Assembly (NCBI RefSeq): GCF_013415365.1
Contig: NZ_JACBYB010000021.1
Span: forward strand, 186,001 to 250,000
Reading direction: 5' to 3'
Source: Gemella sp. GL1
Lineage (GTDB): Bacteria > Bacillota > Bacilli > Staphylococcales > Gemellaceae
Length of the DNA: 64,000 nt
Part shown: one piece after another, positions 44,086-51,881 of the stretch
Position numbering within the stretch: position 1 is the stretch's first letter
Layout of the letters: every line of letters starts with the position of its first letter
The notes under the pieces: generated by a model
What the model saw: only the letters and a program-made list of their open reading frames with translations
The model's database searches: none
What the model was told of the DNA's origin: nothing
Program-made: the position numbers and the translations under genes

Positions 44086-44607
44086 CTAGATAGTAAATTC
44101 TTGTTCTTCTGCAATAATTATTGCTCTAGATAAAGTCATTGAAAATAAAAATAAGGTTAATGATAGTAGAATTACCCCTCCATCTACAAGACTTTGATCT
44201 GAAATTACAAATGATAATAAAAATGTTGCAATAGTCATTCCTCTAAGGTAGCTAACATTCTTTCTTTCAAAAATAATATCTTTACTAACATTAGCCACAA
44301 GCTTGGCCATAGTTCTTAATATATAAGCCATAACTAATAAAACTATTATCATTCCAAAAAACTTAAATAAATTAGAAAATTGTGGGTCATATAGCAAGTC
44401 TTTAAATATTATTTCTGAATTAGTTGTAAAATTAGAAAATTGTGGGTCATTTAACCAGTCTTTAAATACTATTTCTGCGTTAATAAAATATAGTAATGCT
44501 CTAAGCCCCAACACAATAACTACTGCTATGTAGCTTAAGTAAGATACTAGTTTCAATATATAACTAATTAATAGTAATACTCTATTCCTTACCTTTGCCT
44601 CTCTCAT
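44086..44607 (-). CDS. DUF2975 membrane protein with internal tandem duplication
   Basis: A 173-aa protein with four predicted transmembrane segments (about 12-42, 80-100, 120-138, 143-163). The loop after the first segment contains two copies of a 20-aa unit, E(I)(V/I)FKD.L.DPQFSN.., encoded by a 60-bp direct repeat; normal DUF2975 proteins are about 20 residues shorter there. With the following Xre gene it forms the common DUF2975/HTH module. AAGGAGG precedes the ATG. Confidence 0.85.
   Translation of the reverse strand: MREAKVRNRVLLLISYILKLVSYLSYIAVVIVLGLRALLYFINAEIVFKDWLNDPQFSNFTTNSEIIFKDLLYDPQFSNLFKFFGMIIVLLVMAYILRTMAKLVANVSKDIIFERKNVSYLRGMTIATFLLSFVISDQSLVDGGVILLSLTLFLFSMTLSRAIIIAEEQEFTI
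44371..44488 (-). repeat. 60-bp tandem duplication in the DUF2975 gene
   Basis: Two direct copies (from 44371 and from 44431) with period 60; the block ATTAGAAAATTGTGGGTCAT is identical in both. It is in frame and looks recent. Confidence 0.9.
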
Positions 44608-44744
44608 TTTATATCTCCTCCTTCTTCTTTATAATAATAATACCATAATTTAATTTTAAATTCAATATATTTATATTGTTTTTCGATATGTTTTTAATTT
44701 TAAATGATAAAATTTATTCGAATATTAGTTTTAAAAATTTCAAC

Positions 44745-44772
44745 AAAAAAACAGAGCCTAAGCCCTGTTTTT
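44745..44772 (-). terminator. Terminator of the csp gene
   Basis: A 9-bp stem (44749-44757 with 44762-44770; one G-U in the minus RNA), then TTTTTTG on the minus strand. Confidence 0.8.
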
Positions 44773-44777
44773 AAAAT

Positions 44778-44978
44778 TTAAAGAACTACTACTTCAGCAG
44801 CTTGTGGTCCTCGGTTACCTTCTTCTACAGAAAATTCTACCTTGTCCCCTTCTTTAAGTGTTTTGAATCCTTCTTTTTTGATTGACGAGAAGTGCACGAA
44901 AACATCTTTTTCTCCTTCTACTTCAATAAATCCGAATCCTTTTTCTTCGTTAAACCATTTTACTGTACCTTGTTTCAT
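44778..44978 (-). CDS. csp: Cold shock protein (CspA family)
   Basis: A 66-aa OB-fold RNA chaperone. RNP1 is KGFGFIEV and RNP2 VFVHFSSI; the start [16 protein letters not shown] is standard. A longer frame reaches 45008, but AGGAGG 8 bases before the ATG at 44978 and the usual 66-aa size fix the start. The promoter about 150 bases upstream implies a long leader, as in other csp mRNAs that refold with temperature. Confidence 0.96.
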   Translation of the reverse strand: MKQGTVKWFNEEKGFGFIEVEGEKDVFVHFSSIKKEGFKTLKEGDKVEFSVEEGNRGPQAAEVVVL

Positions 44979-45123
44979 ACTATGGCCTCCTATTAAATTT
45001 ATTATCAATTACTTGCTTAACATAACTTTTGCTTTTAGATAATAAATAAAATAAACGAAACTCACTTAAAAAACCTATACCTATATTACAATTATTAAAT
45101 TATACTTTTATTGACTAATCATA

Positions 45124-45152
45124 ATTATACACTAAATCTAGTCTACTTACAA
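45124..45152 (-). promoter_or_regulatory. csp promoter with long 5' leader
   Basis: TTGTAA (45152-45147), 17-bp spacer, TATAAT (45129-45124). The predicted leader to the ATG is about 138 bases. A second TATAAT (45104-45099) lies within it. Confidence 0.55.
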
Positions 45153-45153
45153 A

Positions 45154-45345
45154 TTATTTCCTCTCAGCCTCTTCAAGAACTTTCTTAATCTTCTTATTAA
45201 ATTCTCTTCTAGGCATCATGATATTATTATCACACTTTAAACATTTTATTTTAATATCGGCCCCCATTCTTGTAATTCTCCACTTATTATTCCCACAAGG
45301 GTGCTGTTTTTTCATTTCAATAATATCATTTAATCCATATTCCAT
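45154..45345 (-). CDS. DUF951 domain-containing protein
   Basis: A 63-aa protein of the DUF951 family (YyzM in Bacillus). Visible: MKKQHPCGNNKWRITRMGADIKIKCLKC, where CG and CLKC suggest a small zinc-bound fold, then a basic helical C terminus. Its ATG overlaps the mscS stop by one base (TAATG), so it is translationally coupled to mscS. Function unknown. It is usually found between parB/mscS and ychF in Bacilli. Confidence 0.9.
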   Translation of the reverse strand: MEYGLNDIIEMKKQHPCGNNKWRITRMGADIKIKCLKCDNNIMMPRREFNKKIKKVLEEAERK

Positions 45346-46217
45346 TATTTATTAACCTCCCTTATTCTCTCCTTAAATTCATCATAAAAATCCTGTCTTA
45401 ATTGACTTTGTATTAAAGGTGCCTTACCTAACTTAGCTTTAACCATTATTTCTAAATAAGCCACCTCATTTTCAATCCTAGTTACATAATTTAAAACAAT
45501 CTTTTCTTTTTTATAGAAATGTTTTTTATATTCATCTTTTTCATTAAGTTTTTCCAAAAGTTTTTTCACTTGTTCCTCCAGGTCAGCAAAATCACTTTCT
45601 AGAAATATAGGAAATTCAACCTTAGCTAAGTTATATGTCTGCGAATAATTAATTACCTGATTAATTGAGGAGTTAGGTATAAAATAGACTTCTCCTCCTG
45701 TAGATCTAATTTTAGTTGATCTAAGACCTAAGGCAAGTACATTTCCTTCTGCGATAAATGCTGCTTGATTAGAAATTTTCACATAATCACCAACAGCAAA
45801 CTGATCTTCTACAATTAAGAAAAAACCTGTAATAATATCTCTCACTAAAGTCTGTGCACCAAAACCAATGGCTACAGAAACTATTCCGGCAGATGCTAAA
45901 ATACCAGTTGTATTAATACCGAAAACAGAAAGAACCTGAATAATAGCAATAAAGTAAATAATGTAACTTAAGATAGACCTAACTAATTTATGAAAAGTAG
46001 CTGTCCTTTTAATATTGGTTTTAATAGAAAGTGTAAACTTATCATTAGCTTTTTTACTAGCTTCAAATAAATAGTCAACTATCCATAAAACTATTTTTAT
46101 ACTTAGCCAAGAAACAAATAAAATTATTACTACTGTTGCCAACTTATCAAAGAGCATCTTGTATAAGTCAGGGTTGCCTATATAAGACCAAATTTTATCT
46201 TTAAAATAATCCACCAT
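45345..46217 (-). CDS. mscS: MscS-type mechanosensitive ion channel
   Basis: A 290-aa small-conductance channel protein. Three hydrophobic segments (about 22-45, 68-92, 95-125), the last being the pore helix TTGILASAGIVSVAIGFGAQTLVRDIITGF, followed by the beta domain (VEDQFAVGDYVKIS) and the cytoplasmic vestibule. It releases solutes on osmotic downshock. It lies 5 bases after parB in the usual Staphylococcus-like order. Confidence 0.93.
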   Translation of the reverse strand: MVDYFKDKIWSYIGNPDLYKMLFDKLATVVIILFVSWLSIKIVLWIVDYLFEASKKANDKFTLSIKTNIKRTATFHKLVRSILSYIIYFIAIIQVLSVFGINTTGILASAGIVSVAIGFGAQTLVRDIITGFFLIVEDQFAVGDYVKISNQAAFIAEGNVLALGLRSTKIRSTGGEVYFIPNSSINQVINYSQTYNLAKVEFPIFLESDFADLEEQVKKLLEKLNEKDEYKKHFYKKEKIVLNYVTRIENEVAYLEIMVKAKLGKAPLIQSQLRQDFYDEFKERIREVNK

Positions 46218-46221
46218 ATAA

Positions 46222-47070
46222 CTAACCTAGTAAATCCACAATTCTTTGATATTCATCAATATCTTTAAACTCAATTTCTATTTTTCCACTATTATTTTTA
46301 GCCTGCTTTATATTGATACTCGTTCCTAATCTTTTCTTTAATCTTTCTTCTTCAGCTGCTATATATTCGTCTTTTTTAATTACCTTCTTAACTTTTGGTT
46401 TAGCTTCTTTTGCCAAATATTCCTCTAAAGCTCTTACTGACATTTTTTCTTTTACTAACTTATTAGCTACTAGTAGTAATTCATTTTTATCTTTAATTGA
46501 TAATAATACTTTAGCATGTCCAGCACTGATTTTACCACTTGCTAACATCTCTTTAACTTCTAATGGCAAGTTTAGTAGTCTTAGTGTGTTAGCTACATAG
46601 GGTCTAGATTTACCTAATCTTTTAGCAAGTTCTTCTTGCTTAAGACCTAAATTTTCAATTAATTGCTGATAACTTGATGCCTCTTCCAACACTGATAAAT
46701 CTTCACGTTGCAAGTTTTCCAATATAGCAAAGACCATCATATCCTCATCACTTATATCCTTAACTATTGCAGAAATTTTTTCAAGACCTAATTTCTGACT
46801 AGCACGATAACGACGTTCTCCAGCAATGATATAATATCCCGATAAAGTTTTCTTTAATATTATGGGTTGTAACAATCCATTTTTCTCAATAGATTCAGCT
46901 AATTCATCAATTTTATCTTGATCAAAAATTGTTCTAGGCTGATATGGATTCTTTTGAATTTTATCCAAACTAATTTCTAAAATTTTGTCATTTTCATTAA
47001 TTTCTACTTTACTATTTTCTGTTTGAAAAATAGCACCTAGTCCTTTTCCTAGTCCTTTTCCTTTAGCCAC
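46222..47070 (-). CDS. parB: Chromosome partitioning protein ParB (Spo0J)
   Basis: A 282-aa CTP-dependent DNA clamp that loads at parS. N-terminal ParA-activating MAKGKGLGKGLGAIF, the CTP-binding domain with ELAESIEKNGLLQPI and AGERRYRASQKLGL (C-box-like motif), HTH around LKQEELAKRLGKSRPYVANTLRLL, and a C-terminal dimerisation domain. The start is taken as GTG at 47070: it gives the conserved N terminus and lies 9 bases after GAGG; a TTG at 47076 is the alternative. It overlaps the parA stop. Confidence 0.95.
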   Translation of the reverse strand: MAKGKGLGKGLGAIFQTENSKVEINENDKILEISLDKIQKNPYQPRTIFDQDKIDELAESIEKNGLLQPIILKKTLSGYYIIAGERRYRASQKLGLEKISAIVKDISDEDMMVFAILENLQREDLSVLEEASSYQQLIENLGLKQEELAKRLGKSRPYVANTLRLLNLPLEVKEMLASGKISAGHAKVLLSIKDKNELLLVANKLVKEKMSVRALEEYLAKEAKPKVKKVIKKDEYIAAEEERLKKRLGTSINIKQAKNNSGKIEIEFKDIDEYQRIVDLLG

Positions 47071-47821
47071 GTGCAATCACCTCTTTCGCAAGTGATAAGT
47101 ACTGCTTGGCACCTTTAGATGCCTTAGCATACTCAATAATTGGTTCTCCAAAACTCGGAGCCTCACTTAAACGTACTGTTCTAGCTATTACAGTTTCAAA
47201 AACCTTTTCCTTAAAATGATTTCTTACTTCTTCTGTTACTTGATTAGAAATATTAGTTCTAGCATCTGTCATAGTTAATAAAACTCCGTAAATATCTAAG
47301 TCAGAATTCAGATGCTTTCTAACAATAGAAAAAGTATTCATAAGTTGACTTAATCCCTCTAAGGCATAATACTCTGTTTGTACTGGAATAAGAACACCAT
47401 GAGCTGCCGTTAATGAATTTAAGGTAATAAGCCCTAATGATGGAGGGCAATCTATGATTATATAATCATAATCTTCTTCTAATTCAGCAATAGCATTTTT
47501 CATTCTTTGTTCACGGCTGATTGCTGAAACTAATTCTACCTCTGCTCCTGCTAATGCTATACTAGAGGGTACTATATCAAGATTTTCATATGCTGTTTTT
47601 TTAATAACATTATTAATATTTTCTTCATCTACAAGAATATTATAGATAGATTTTTCTACATCATTCTTATCTATACCTATTCCACTAGTACCATTTGCTT
47701 GTGGATCTGTATCAATAATAAGAACTTTCTTTTTCAACTTAGCCAAAGATGCAGCTAAGTTTATAGATGTTGTAGTCTTTCCTACTCCACCCTTTTGATT
47801 ACATACTGCCAAAACTTTCAT
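47063..47821 (-). CDS. parA: Chromosome partitioning ATPase ParA (Soj)
   Basis: A 252-aa deviant Walker ATPase. Motif CNQKGGVGKTTTSINLAASL (about 7-26), A' motif LIIDTDPQANGTSGIG, Walker B IIIDCPPSLGL. The N terminus is short, as in chromosomal Soj (no HTH domain). It lies 9 bases after noc and overlaps parB. Confidence 0.96.
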   Translation of the reverse strand: MKVLAVCNQKGGVGKTTTSINLAASLAKLKKKVLIIDTDPQANGTSGIGIDKNDVEKSIYNILVDEENINNVIKKTAYENLDIVPSSIALAGAEVELVSAISREQRMKNAIAELEEDYDYIIIDCPPSLGLITLNSLTAAHGVLIPVQTEYYALEGLSQLMNTFSIVRKHLNSDLDIYGVLLTMTDARTNISNQVTEEVRNHFKEKVFETVIARTVRLSEAPSFGEPIIEYAKASKGAKQYLSLAKEVIARG

Positions 47822-47830
47822 AATTCACCT

Positions 47831-48676
47831 CTAAAATTTATATCTTGGAACCTTTATACTAATCTCAATATGATCCATTCCTTCACTTTCTTCCTTATCA
47901 AAACTAACATCATACTTTTCTTCTAATTTTCTTATCTCTTTTAATAGCTTGGCAACTATTTTTTGAGAATCGTACGTAATATCCATGTGTTTATCTTCAT
48001 TTTTAAGTTCTAAATATTGATTAATCTTCTCCTCTGTTTGAAGAACATTTAGGTTTGCAACTAAAATTTGATTTAATATTTTTTCTTGTAGAGTGTGGTC
48101 TAACTTAACCATAGCCCTACCATGTCTTTCAGTAATTTTTTTTGAAGAAATGGCCTCTATTACTTTAGGGCATAACTTTAACAATCTTATTTTATTAGCA
48201 ACGGTTGCCTGAGTTTTTCCCAAAGATTTTGCGAGTTCTCCTTGAGTTATATTATTAATCTCTAATAATCTTATATAAGCATTAGCTTCTTCAATAGGAC
48301 TAAGTTCTTCTCTCTGAATATTCTCAATTAGGGCCAGTGTTGCCATTTGCTCATCAGTAAGTTCCTTAACTATGGCTTTAGTAGATACTTTCTCTAAACT
48401 TTGCAATGCACGGAATCTTCTCTCTCCAGCAATCAATTCAAAATAGCCATCACCTAGATCCCTAACAGTAATTGACTGGAGTAAACCATTTTGTTTTATA
48501 GATTCAGCAAGTTCTTTAATTTTTCCATCATCGAATTCACGTCTTGGTTGATATCTATTGGGAATAATTCTAGACAAGGCTATATCTTTGAGAATATCCT
48601 CGTCAGCAATACCTACTTTTTCTGCACGTCTACTTAAACTATATAATTTGTCAAACGGTTTAGCTGTGTCAGCCAT
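47831..48676 (-). CDS. noc: Nucleoid occlusion protein Noc
   Basis: A 281-aa ParB-family CTPase that binds its own sites and inhibits Z-ring assembly over the nucleoid. The CTP motif AGERRFRALQSL (about 65), the NxQ pattern PNRYQPRREFDDGKI, and the HTH ITQGELAKSLGKTQATVANKIRLL are clear. The N-terminal KPFDKLYSLSRRAEKVG is a candidate membrane-targeting amphipathic helix. Position first in noc-parA-parB distinguishes it from ParB. The ATG at 48676 is 9 bases after GGGG; an upstream ATG at 48685 touches the GGGG and is rejected. Confidence 0.92.
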   Translation of the reverse strand: MADTAKPFDKLYSLSRRAEKVGIADEDILKDIALSRIIPNRYQPRREFDDGKIKELAESIKQNGLLQSITVRDLGDGYFELIAGERRFRALQSLEKVSTKAIVKELTDEQMATLALIENIQREELSPIEEANAYIRLLEINNITQGELAKSLGKTQATVANKIRLLKLCPKVIEAISSKKITERHGRAMVKLDHTLQEKILNQILVANLNVLQTEEKINQYLELKNEDKHMDITYDSQKIVAKLLKEIRKLEEKYDVSFDKEESEGMDHIEISIKVPRYKF

Positions 48677-48707
48677 TGCATTCATCCCCTTTATATTTTC
48701 TATTTTT

Positions 48708-48736
48708 AGAATACCATACTAAGGTTTACAAGTCAA
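48708..48736 (-). promoter_or_regulatory. Promoter of noc-parA-parB
   Basis: TTGACT (48736-48731), 17-bp spacer, TATTCT (48713-48708), about 32 bases before the noc start. Confidence 0.8.
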
Positions 48737-48740
48737 AAAT

Positions 48741-48755
48741 ATTTCCCAATAAAAT
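48741..48755. promoter_or_regulatory. Noc-binding-site-like sequence, copy 1
   Basis: ATTTCCCAATAAAAT, adjacent to the -35 of the noc promoter. It resembles the Bacillus NBS ATTTCCCGGGAAAT but with one extra base, so it is the weaker match. Confidence 0.3.
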
Positions 48756-48796
48756 AAAGGATTGATTTCTTTATATTAAGCTAATTGTAAAGAATT

Positions 48797-48810
48797 ATTT
48801 CCCAGAAAAT
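48797..48810. promoter_or_regulatory. Noc-binding-site-like sequence, copy 2
   Basis: ATTTCCCAGAAAAT matches the Bacillus NBS consensus ATTTCCCGGGAAAT at 12 of 14 positions, about 60 bp upstream of the noc promoter. Confidence 0.45.
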
Positions 48811-48816
48811 AAAGAA

Positions 48817-48849
48817 AAAATATAATCGACTAAAAGTCGATTATATTTT
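48817..48849 (-). terminator. Terminator after the MoxR-VWA operon
   Basis: A perfect 14-bp stem (48817-48830 with 48836-48849) with a 5-base loop, followed by TTCTTTATTTT on the minus strand. Confidence 0.8.
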
Positions 48850-48853
48850 AATA

Positions 48854-48958
48854 TTACAGCAAGCTATAATCTCCATTTATTCGAACATATATTGCTTTGA
48901 CATCTTCAAATTTTTTAAGACTTATTTGTATTTTTTGAGTTGACCTTTCAAATCCCAA
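48854..48958 (-). CDS. Possible 34-aa small ORF between the VWA gene and its terminator
   Basis: A TTG-initiated frame of 34 codons lies between the VWA stop and the operon terminator. The composition looks protein-like (ending KKFEDVKAIYVRINGDYSLL), but no clear ribosome binding site precedes it. It may be the remnant of a longer gene or chance. No family recognised. Confidence 0.25.
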   Translation of the reverse strand: MGFERSTQKIQISLKKFEDVKAIYVRINGDYSLL

Positions 48959-48971
48959 ATTTTTTGGTGTT

Positions 48972-50384
48972 TTATATATTCACTAATGCGTATTCTAATT
49001 GGCCTAAAGTTGTAATCTCAAAGGCTTTTGAATACTGACTATAAACTCCTATAATAGAATCTCCTGTATCCCAAGTTGATTTTGGATCTGTATTTAAAAA
49101 CACCATCTTCTTAGCTCGCCTAGAAATAGCTCTATAAAATTCTTCTCCTGGATCTAGCCTATTATTTCTAGCATCTCCTACTACAATAACAATAGTATCC
49201 TTATTAATTTTACTTTGATAATCTTCCCAAAGCATTCTCAAAGGTCTTTGATAATCAGTATAGGCTCTCGCTGTTGGAATTCTTTTAAAGACATTGTCAA
49301 TTGCTGTTTCTATCCTAGTCTCCTCCATAAGATCAGAAATATCGTATAGTCTATTTACAAAAGCATAAGCCTGCGTCCCACCTGCAAATACTTCTTTAAA
49401 TGAATGTGCCAAAGTTAGAAGTATACTAGATGATGCAGAACAAGAATCTGACATATCTAATAATAATAGAAGATTAGCTTTAGATCTTTTCTTTTTCTCA
49501 TACTCTAAGTGCAGAGGCTTACCACCTGTTTTACAAGCTGACTTAATAGTATTTTGAATCATTAATTTACGCCTTTCACCAGTCGATACTATACGTAAAA
49601 ACTTAGTCTTGAAAGACTGCTTATTTTCCCTAATAAACTTACTTATTTCTGGAAGGTTTTCATGACTAATACTCAGCTTATGACTTCCCTGTCCTAGAGA
49701 TTGCACGGCCCTATTGTTTTTATTTACAAAGTCTTGACTACGATCAACAGAATCTATATGTTCAATCTCTTTTAAAGTCTCTTCCAACTCTTCATCTAAT
49801 TCCTTAGCTTGAATTTTTCTATTTTCCATTTCATTATTGATAAATTCTCTCTCCTTCTTGATCTCAGACATCAAGTTTTCCATTTCAGAAATTGATTGAA
49901 GTTTAGAATTCACATTCTCAAACTGAGCTAAATCACCATTAGATAAATGCTGTCTTCCCTCTTTTTCCAAATCTATCTTCATCTTCTTAAGTTCATTCTC
50001 ATCCTTAGGAAGATCTTCTTCCTTAGCCTTGTCATCCAATTTTTTCTGAAGTTCAGCTTTCTTAGAGTTTTTCTCAAGCTCAGCACGATACTGTCCCGGG
50101 CTCTTCATAGCTTCTTTTTGTTCCTTGATTTTAGCAATTTTCTTTTCAAGATTAGCTAATTTTTCATTATTCTCAAAATATTCTTGAATTACATTAGAAA
50201 GTAAATTTTGCTGAGCCTGATTCTTAGCAAGGTGCAAGGCAAAAATCATAGCCATATCATCCGAACTTGTAAGATCTAAGTCCCAGTCAGAAATTGAACG
50301 CAAAATAGATAAAATTTGAGATTCTGTCGTTGCTATACCTTGTTTAGTTAGATATTCAGCCAATTTTGTTAATCTTTTAATCAT
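48972..50384 (-). CDS. VWA-domain protein (CoxE-like), MoxR partner
   Basis: A 470-aa protein. Residues about 75-220 form a long charged coiled coil (EKKIAKIKEQKEAM... through ELDEELEETLKEIE). The C-terminal 260-465 is a VWA domain with the MIDAS motif DMSDSCS (DxSxS) and VVGDARNNRLDPGEEF. MoxR/VWA pairs are metal-dependent chaperone or complex-remodelling systems. GTG and ATG codons precede, but the ATG at 50384 is 8 bases after AGGTG and gives MIKRLTKLAEYL. It directly follows the MoxR gene. Confidence 0.85.
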   Translation of the reverse strand: MIKRLTKLAEYLTKQGIATTESQILSILRSISDWDLDLTSSDDMAMIFALHLAKNQAQQNLLSNVIQEYFENNEKLANLEKKIAKIKEQKEAMKSPGQYRAELEKNSKKAELQKKLDDKAKEEDLPKDENELKKMKIDLEKEGRQHLSNGDLAQFENVNSKLQSISEMENLMSEIKKEREFINNEMENRKIQAKELDEELEETLKEIEHIDSVDRSQDFVNKNNRAVQSLGQGSHKLSISHENLPEISKFIRENKQSFKTKFLRIVSTGERRKLMIQNTIKSACKTGGKPLHLEYEKKKRSKANLLLLLDMSDSCSASSSILLTLAHSFKEVFAGGTQAYAFVNRLYDISDLMEETRIETAIDNVFKRIPTARAYTDYQRPLRMLWEDYQSKINKDTIVIVVGDARNNRLDPGEEFYRAISRRAKKMVFLNTDPKSTWDTGDSIIGVYSQYSKAFEITTLGQLEYALVNI

Positions 50385-50393
50385 AAGCATCAC

Positions 50394-51260
50394 CTAATTA
50401 GTAAAACTATCAGACAATAATCTTTCAATCATTTTTCTATCTTTTTTATTCTTAGCGATTAAGTGAAGTGTATCTTCAACAGCATGCTGAGATAAAGCCT
50501 CTGCCCAAGTAATGGCCTCTGCTATAGATGGTTCTTGTCTTAGCTGAGCATCTCTGAACTTTTCCAAAGCTCCAGCAACATATTTTGCAATTTCTTGACT
50601 AACCTGTGTCTTTTGAAGAATAATTTCTTCATTTTCTTCTGCTGTCTTATTTTCAATGTATAGGTAAGAACAACGTCTTTTCAGTGGCTCTGATAATTCA
50701 CGATAATTGTTTGATGTAATTATTACTATTGGTGGAACTTTGGCAGATACTGTTCCTAATTCTGGTATAGATATTTCATAATCTTCTAAAAATTCTAGTA
50801 AGGCATATTCAATTTCTTCTGATGATTTATCAACCTCATCTAGTAATAATACTGTTGCTTTTTCTGATTGAATAGACTCTAGTAGAGGCCTTGCAATTAA
50901 GAAATCTTCTCCATAAAAATTAATTTTTGATACTTGTTTTAAAGCTTCCTCTGGTGATTTGCCTTGAAGTTCCGACTCTAATGAAGCCTTGATTGCTTCA
51001 ATTGATAATAATTGTTTTTGATAGTTATAGTCATAAATTAACTTATCTACCGTTAATCCTTCATAAAACTGTACACGTTTAAGTGGTAAGTCAAATGCTT
51101 CTGATATCGCCTTAGCTAAAGATGTTTTACCTGCACCCGGCGCACCTTCTAATATTAAAGGTTTCTTATGATCAATAGCTGAAAGTATAGCATAGTTAAT
51201 TCTTTTATTTGAAATATATCCTACTGATTTTAATTTATCATTTAATTCTTGAATTTTCAT
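50394..51260 (-). CDS. MoxR-family AAA+ ATPase
   Basis: A 288-aa AAA+ protein. Walker A EGAPGAGKTSLAKAI (about 38-52), Walker B LLLDEVDKSSEEIEYALLEFL, sensor 1 and arginine finger ITSNNYRELSEPLKRRCSYL. These ATPases work with VWA partners to insert cofactors or remodel client complexes; the client here is not visible. Translation of the VWA gene begins within 10 bases of its stop. Confidence 0.88.
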   Translation of the reverse strand: MKIQELNDKLKSVGYISNKRINYAILSAIDHKKPLILEGAPGAGKTSLAKAISEAFDLPLKRVQFYEGLTVDKLIYDYNYQKQLLSIEAIKASLESELQGKSPEEALKQVSKINFYGEDFLIARPLLESIQSEKATVLLLDEVDKSSEEIEYALLEFLEDYEISIPELGTVSAKVPPIVIITSNNYRELSEPLKRRCSYLYIENKTAEENEEIILQKTQVSQEIAKYVAGALEKFRDAQLRQEPSIAEAITWAEALSQHAVEDTLHLIAKNKKDRKMIERLLSDSFTN

Positions 51261-51409
51261 TATTTGCTCCTTAAGTTATAAGTCACTAATATTATAGCAT
51301 AGGTGCCTAAATAGATAAAAAATAAGCTACTAGGCACAAGATGCTTTTTAGTAATAATATATTTATCCAAAGTAAATTATAATTTTTTACTATATAAAAA
51401 GTTACTAAA

Positions 51410-51433
51410 AAAGAGCATTAATTAATGCTCTTT
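51410..51433 (-). terminator. Palindromic terminator in the gap upstream of moxR
   Basis: 24-bp perfect palindrome AAAGAGCATTAA/TTAATGCTCTTT, with T-rich sequence on both sides. It follows the small minus-strand frame ending at 51487. Confidence 0.65.
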
Positions 51434-51486
51434 AATGAATATTTTTATCAAATAAATTTGTATGAAGAAATAATCATTTTTATAAC

Positions 51487-51708
51487 TTAAAATATATACT
51501 TAGAGTGTATAGTTAACAAATTATAGAAACCTTCTATAATTTCTCTTATTTGTTTAAATTTAGCTACTATCCTCTTTTGCTCTGTGGTGGTAGAGGGATT
51601 AATATATCTCTTATCTTTTTTGTTTAATGTTTTCCCCATTGTAGCATTAGTGTGCTCTGTTAAATTAGAAAAATATGGTAATATTATTTTTAAATATTTT
51701 TTAATCAA
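51487..51708 (-). CDS. Hypothetical 73-aa protein, possibly a gene remnant
   Basis: TTG-initiated frame with GGAAGG 10 bases upstream; basic, ending GFYNLLTIHSKYIF. The same frame stays open upstream to a TAG at about 51745 and is open again before that TAG (reading toward SLFNE, stop, FIDFYGKEGYKQL), so it could be the 3' part of an older gene interrupted by a stop codon. No family recognised. A terminator follows. Confidence 0.35.
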   Translation of the reverse strand: MIKKYLKIILPYFSNLTEHTNATMGKTLNKKDKRYINPSTTTEQKRIVAKFKQIREIIEGFYNLLTIHSKYIF

Positions 51709-51807
51709 TTGTTTATATCCTTCCTTGCCATAGAAATCAATAAACTATTCATTAAAAAGACTAGATGTATTACATATTTTAAAAATATTCGCCACGCATG
51801 AAAAGAA

Positions 51808-51835
51808 TTACAGCTTTTATTTTATATGATATAAT
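51808..51835 (+). promoter_or_regulatory. Promoter of the Fst-like toxin mRNA
   Basis: TTACAG (51808-51813), 16-bp spacer, TATAAT (51830-51835). Transcription would start near 51842, giving a leader of about 40 bases and an mRNA of about 180 bases to the terminator at 52021. Confidence 0.55.
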
Positions 51836-51839
51836 TAGT

Positions 51840-51867
51840 CTGTTACTTTTCACTAAACTTGTAACAG
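51840..51867 (+). promoter_or_regulatory. Leader hairpin before the toxin ribosome binding site
   Basis: CTGTTAC (51840-51846) pairs with GTAACAG (51861-51867), ending right before AGGGAGGTGA. A structure this close can mask initiation, as in Fst RNA I. Part of it recurs as a diverged direct repeat at 52040-52064. Confidence 0.5.
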
Positions 51868-51881
51868 AGGGAGGTGAATAT

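Noticed and set aside
45345-48972. parS site near parB/noc
   Set aside because: No sequence close to TGTTTCACGTGAAACA was found; CACGTG occurrences (for example in ulaG, ulaD and at the parB start) lack the flanking palindrome.
45154-51260. Replication origin inferred from noc-parA-parB
   Set aside because: No dnaA, rpmH, rnpA, yidC or mnmG/rsmG genes and no DnaA-box cluster were seen; the partition genes alone do not place oriC here.
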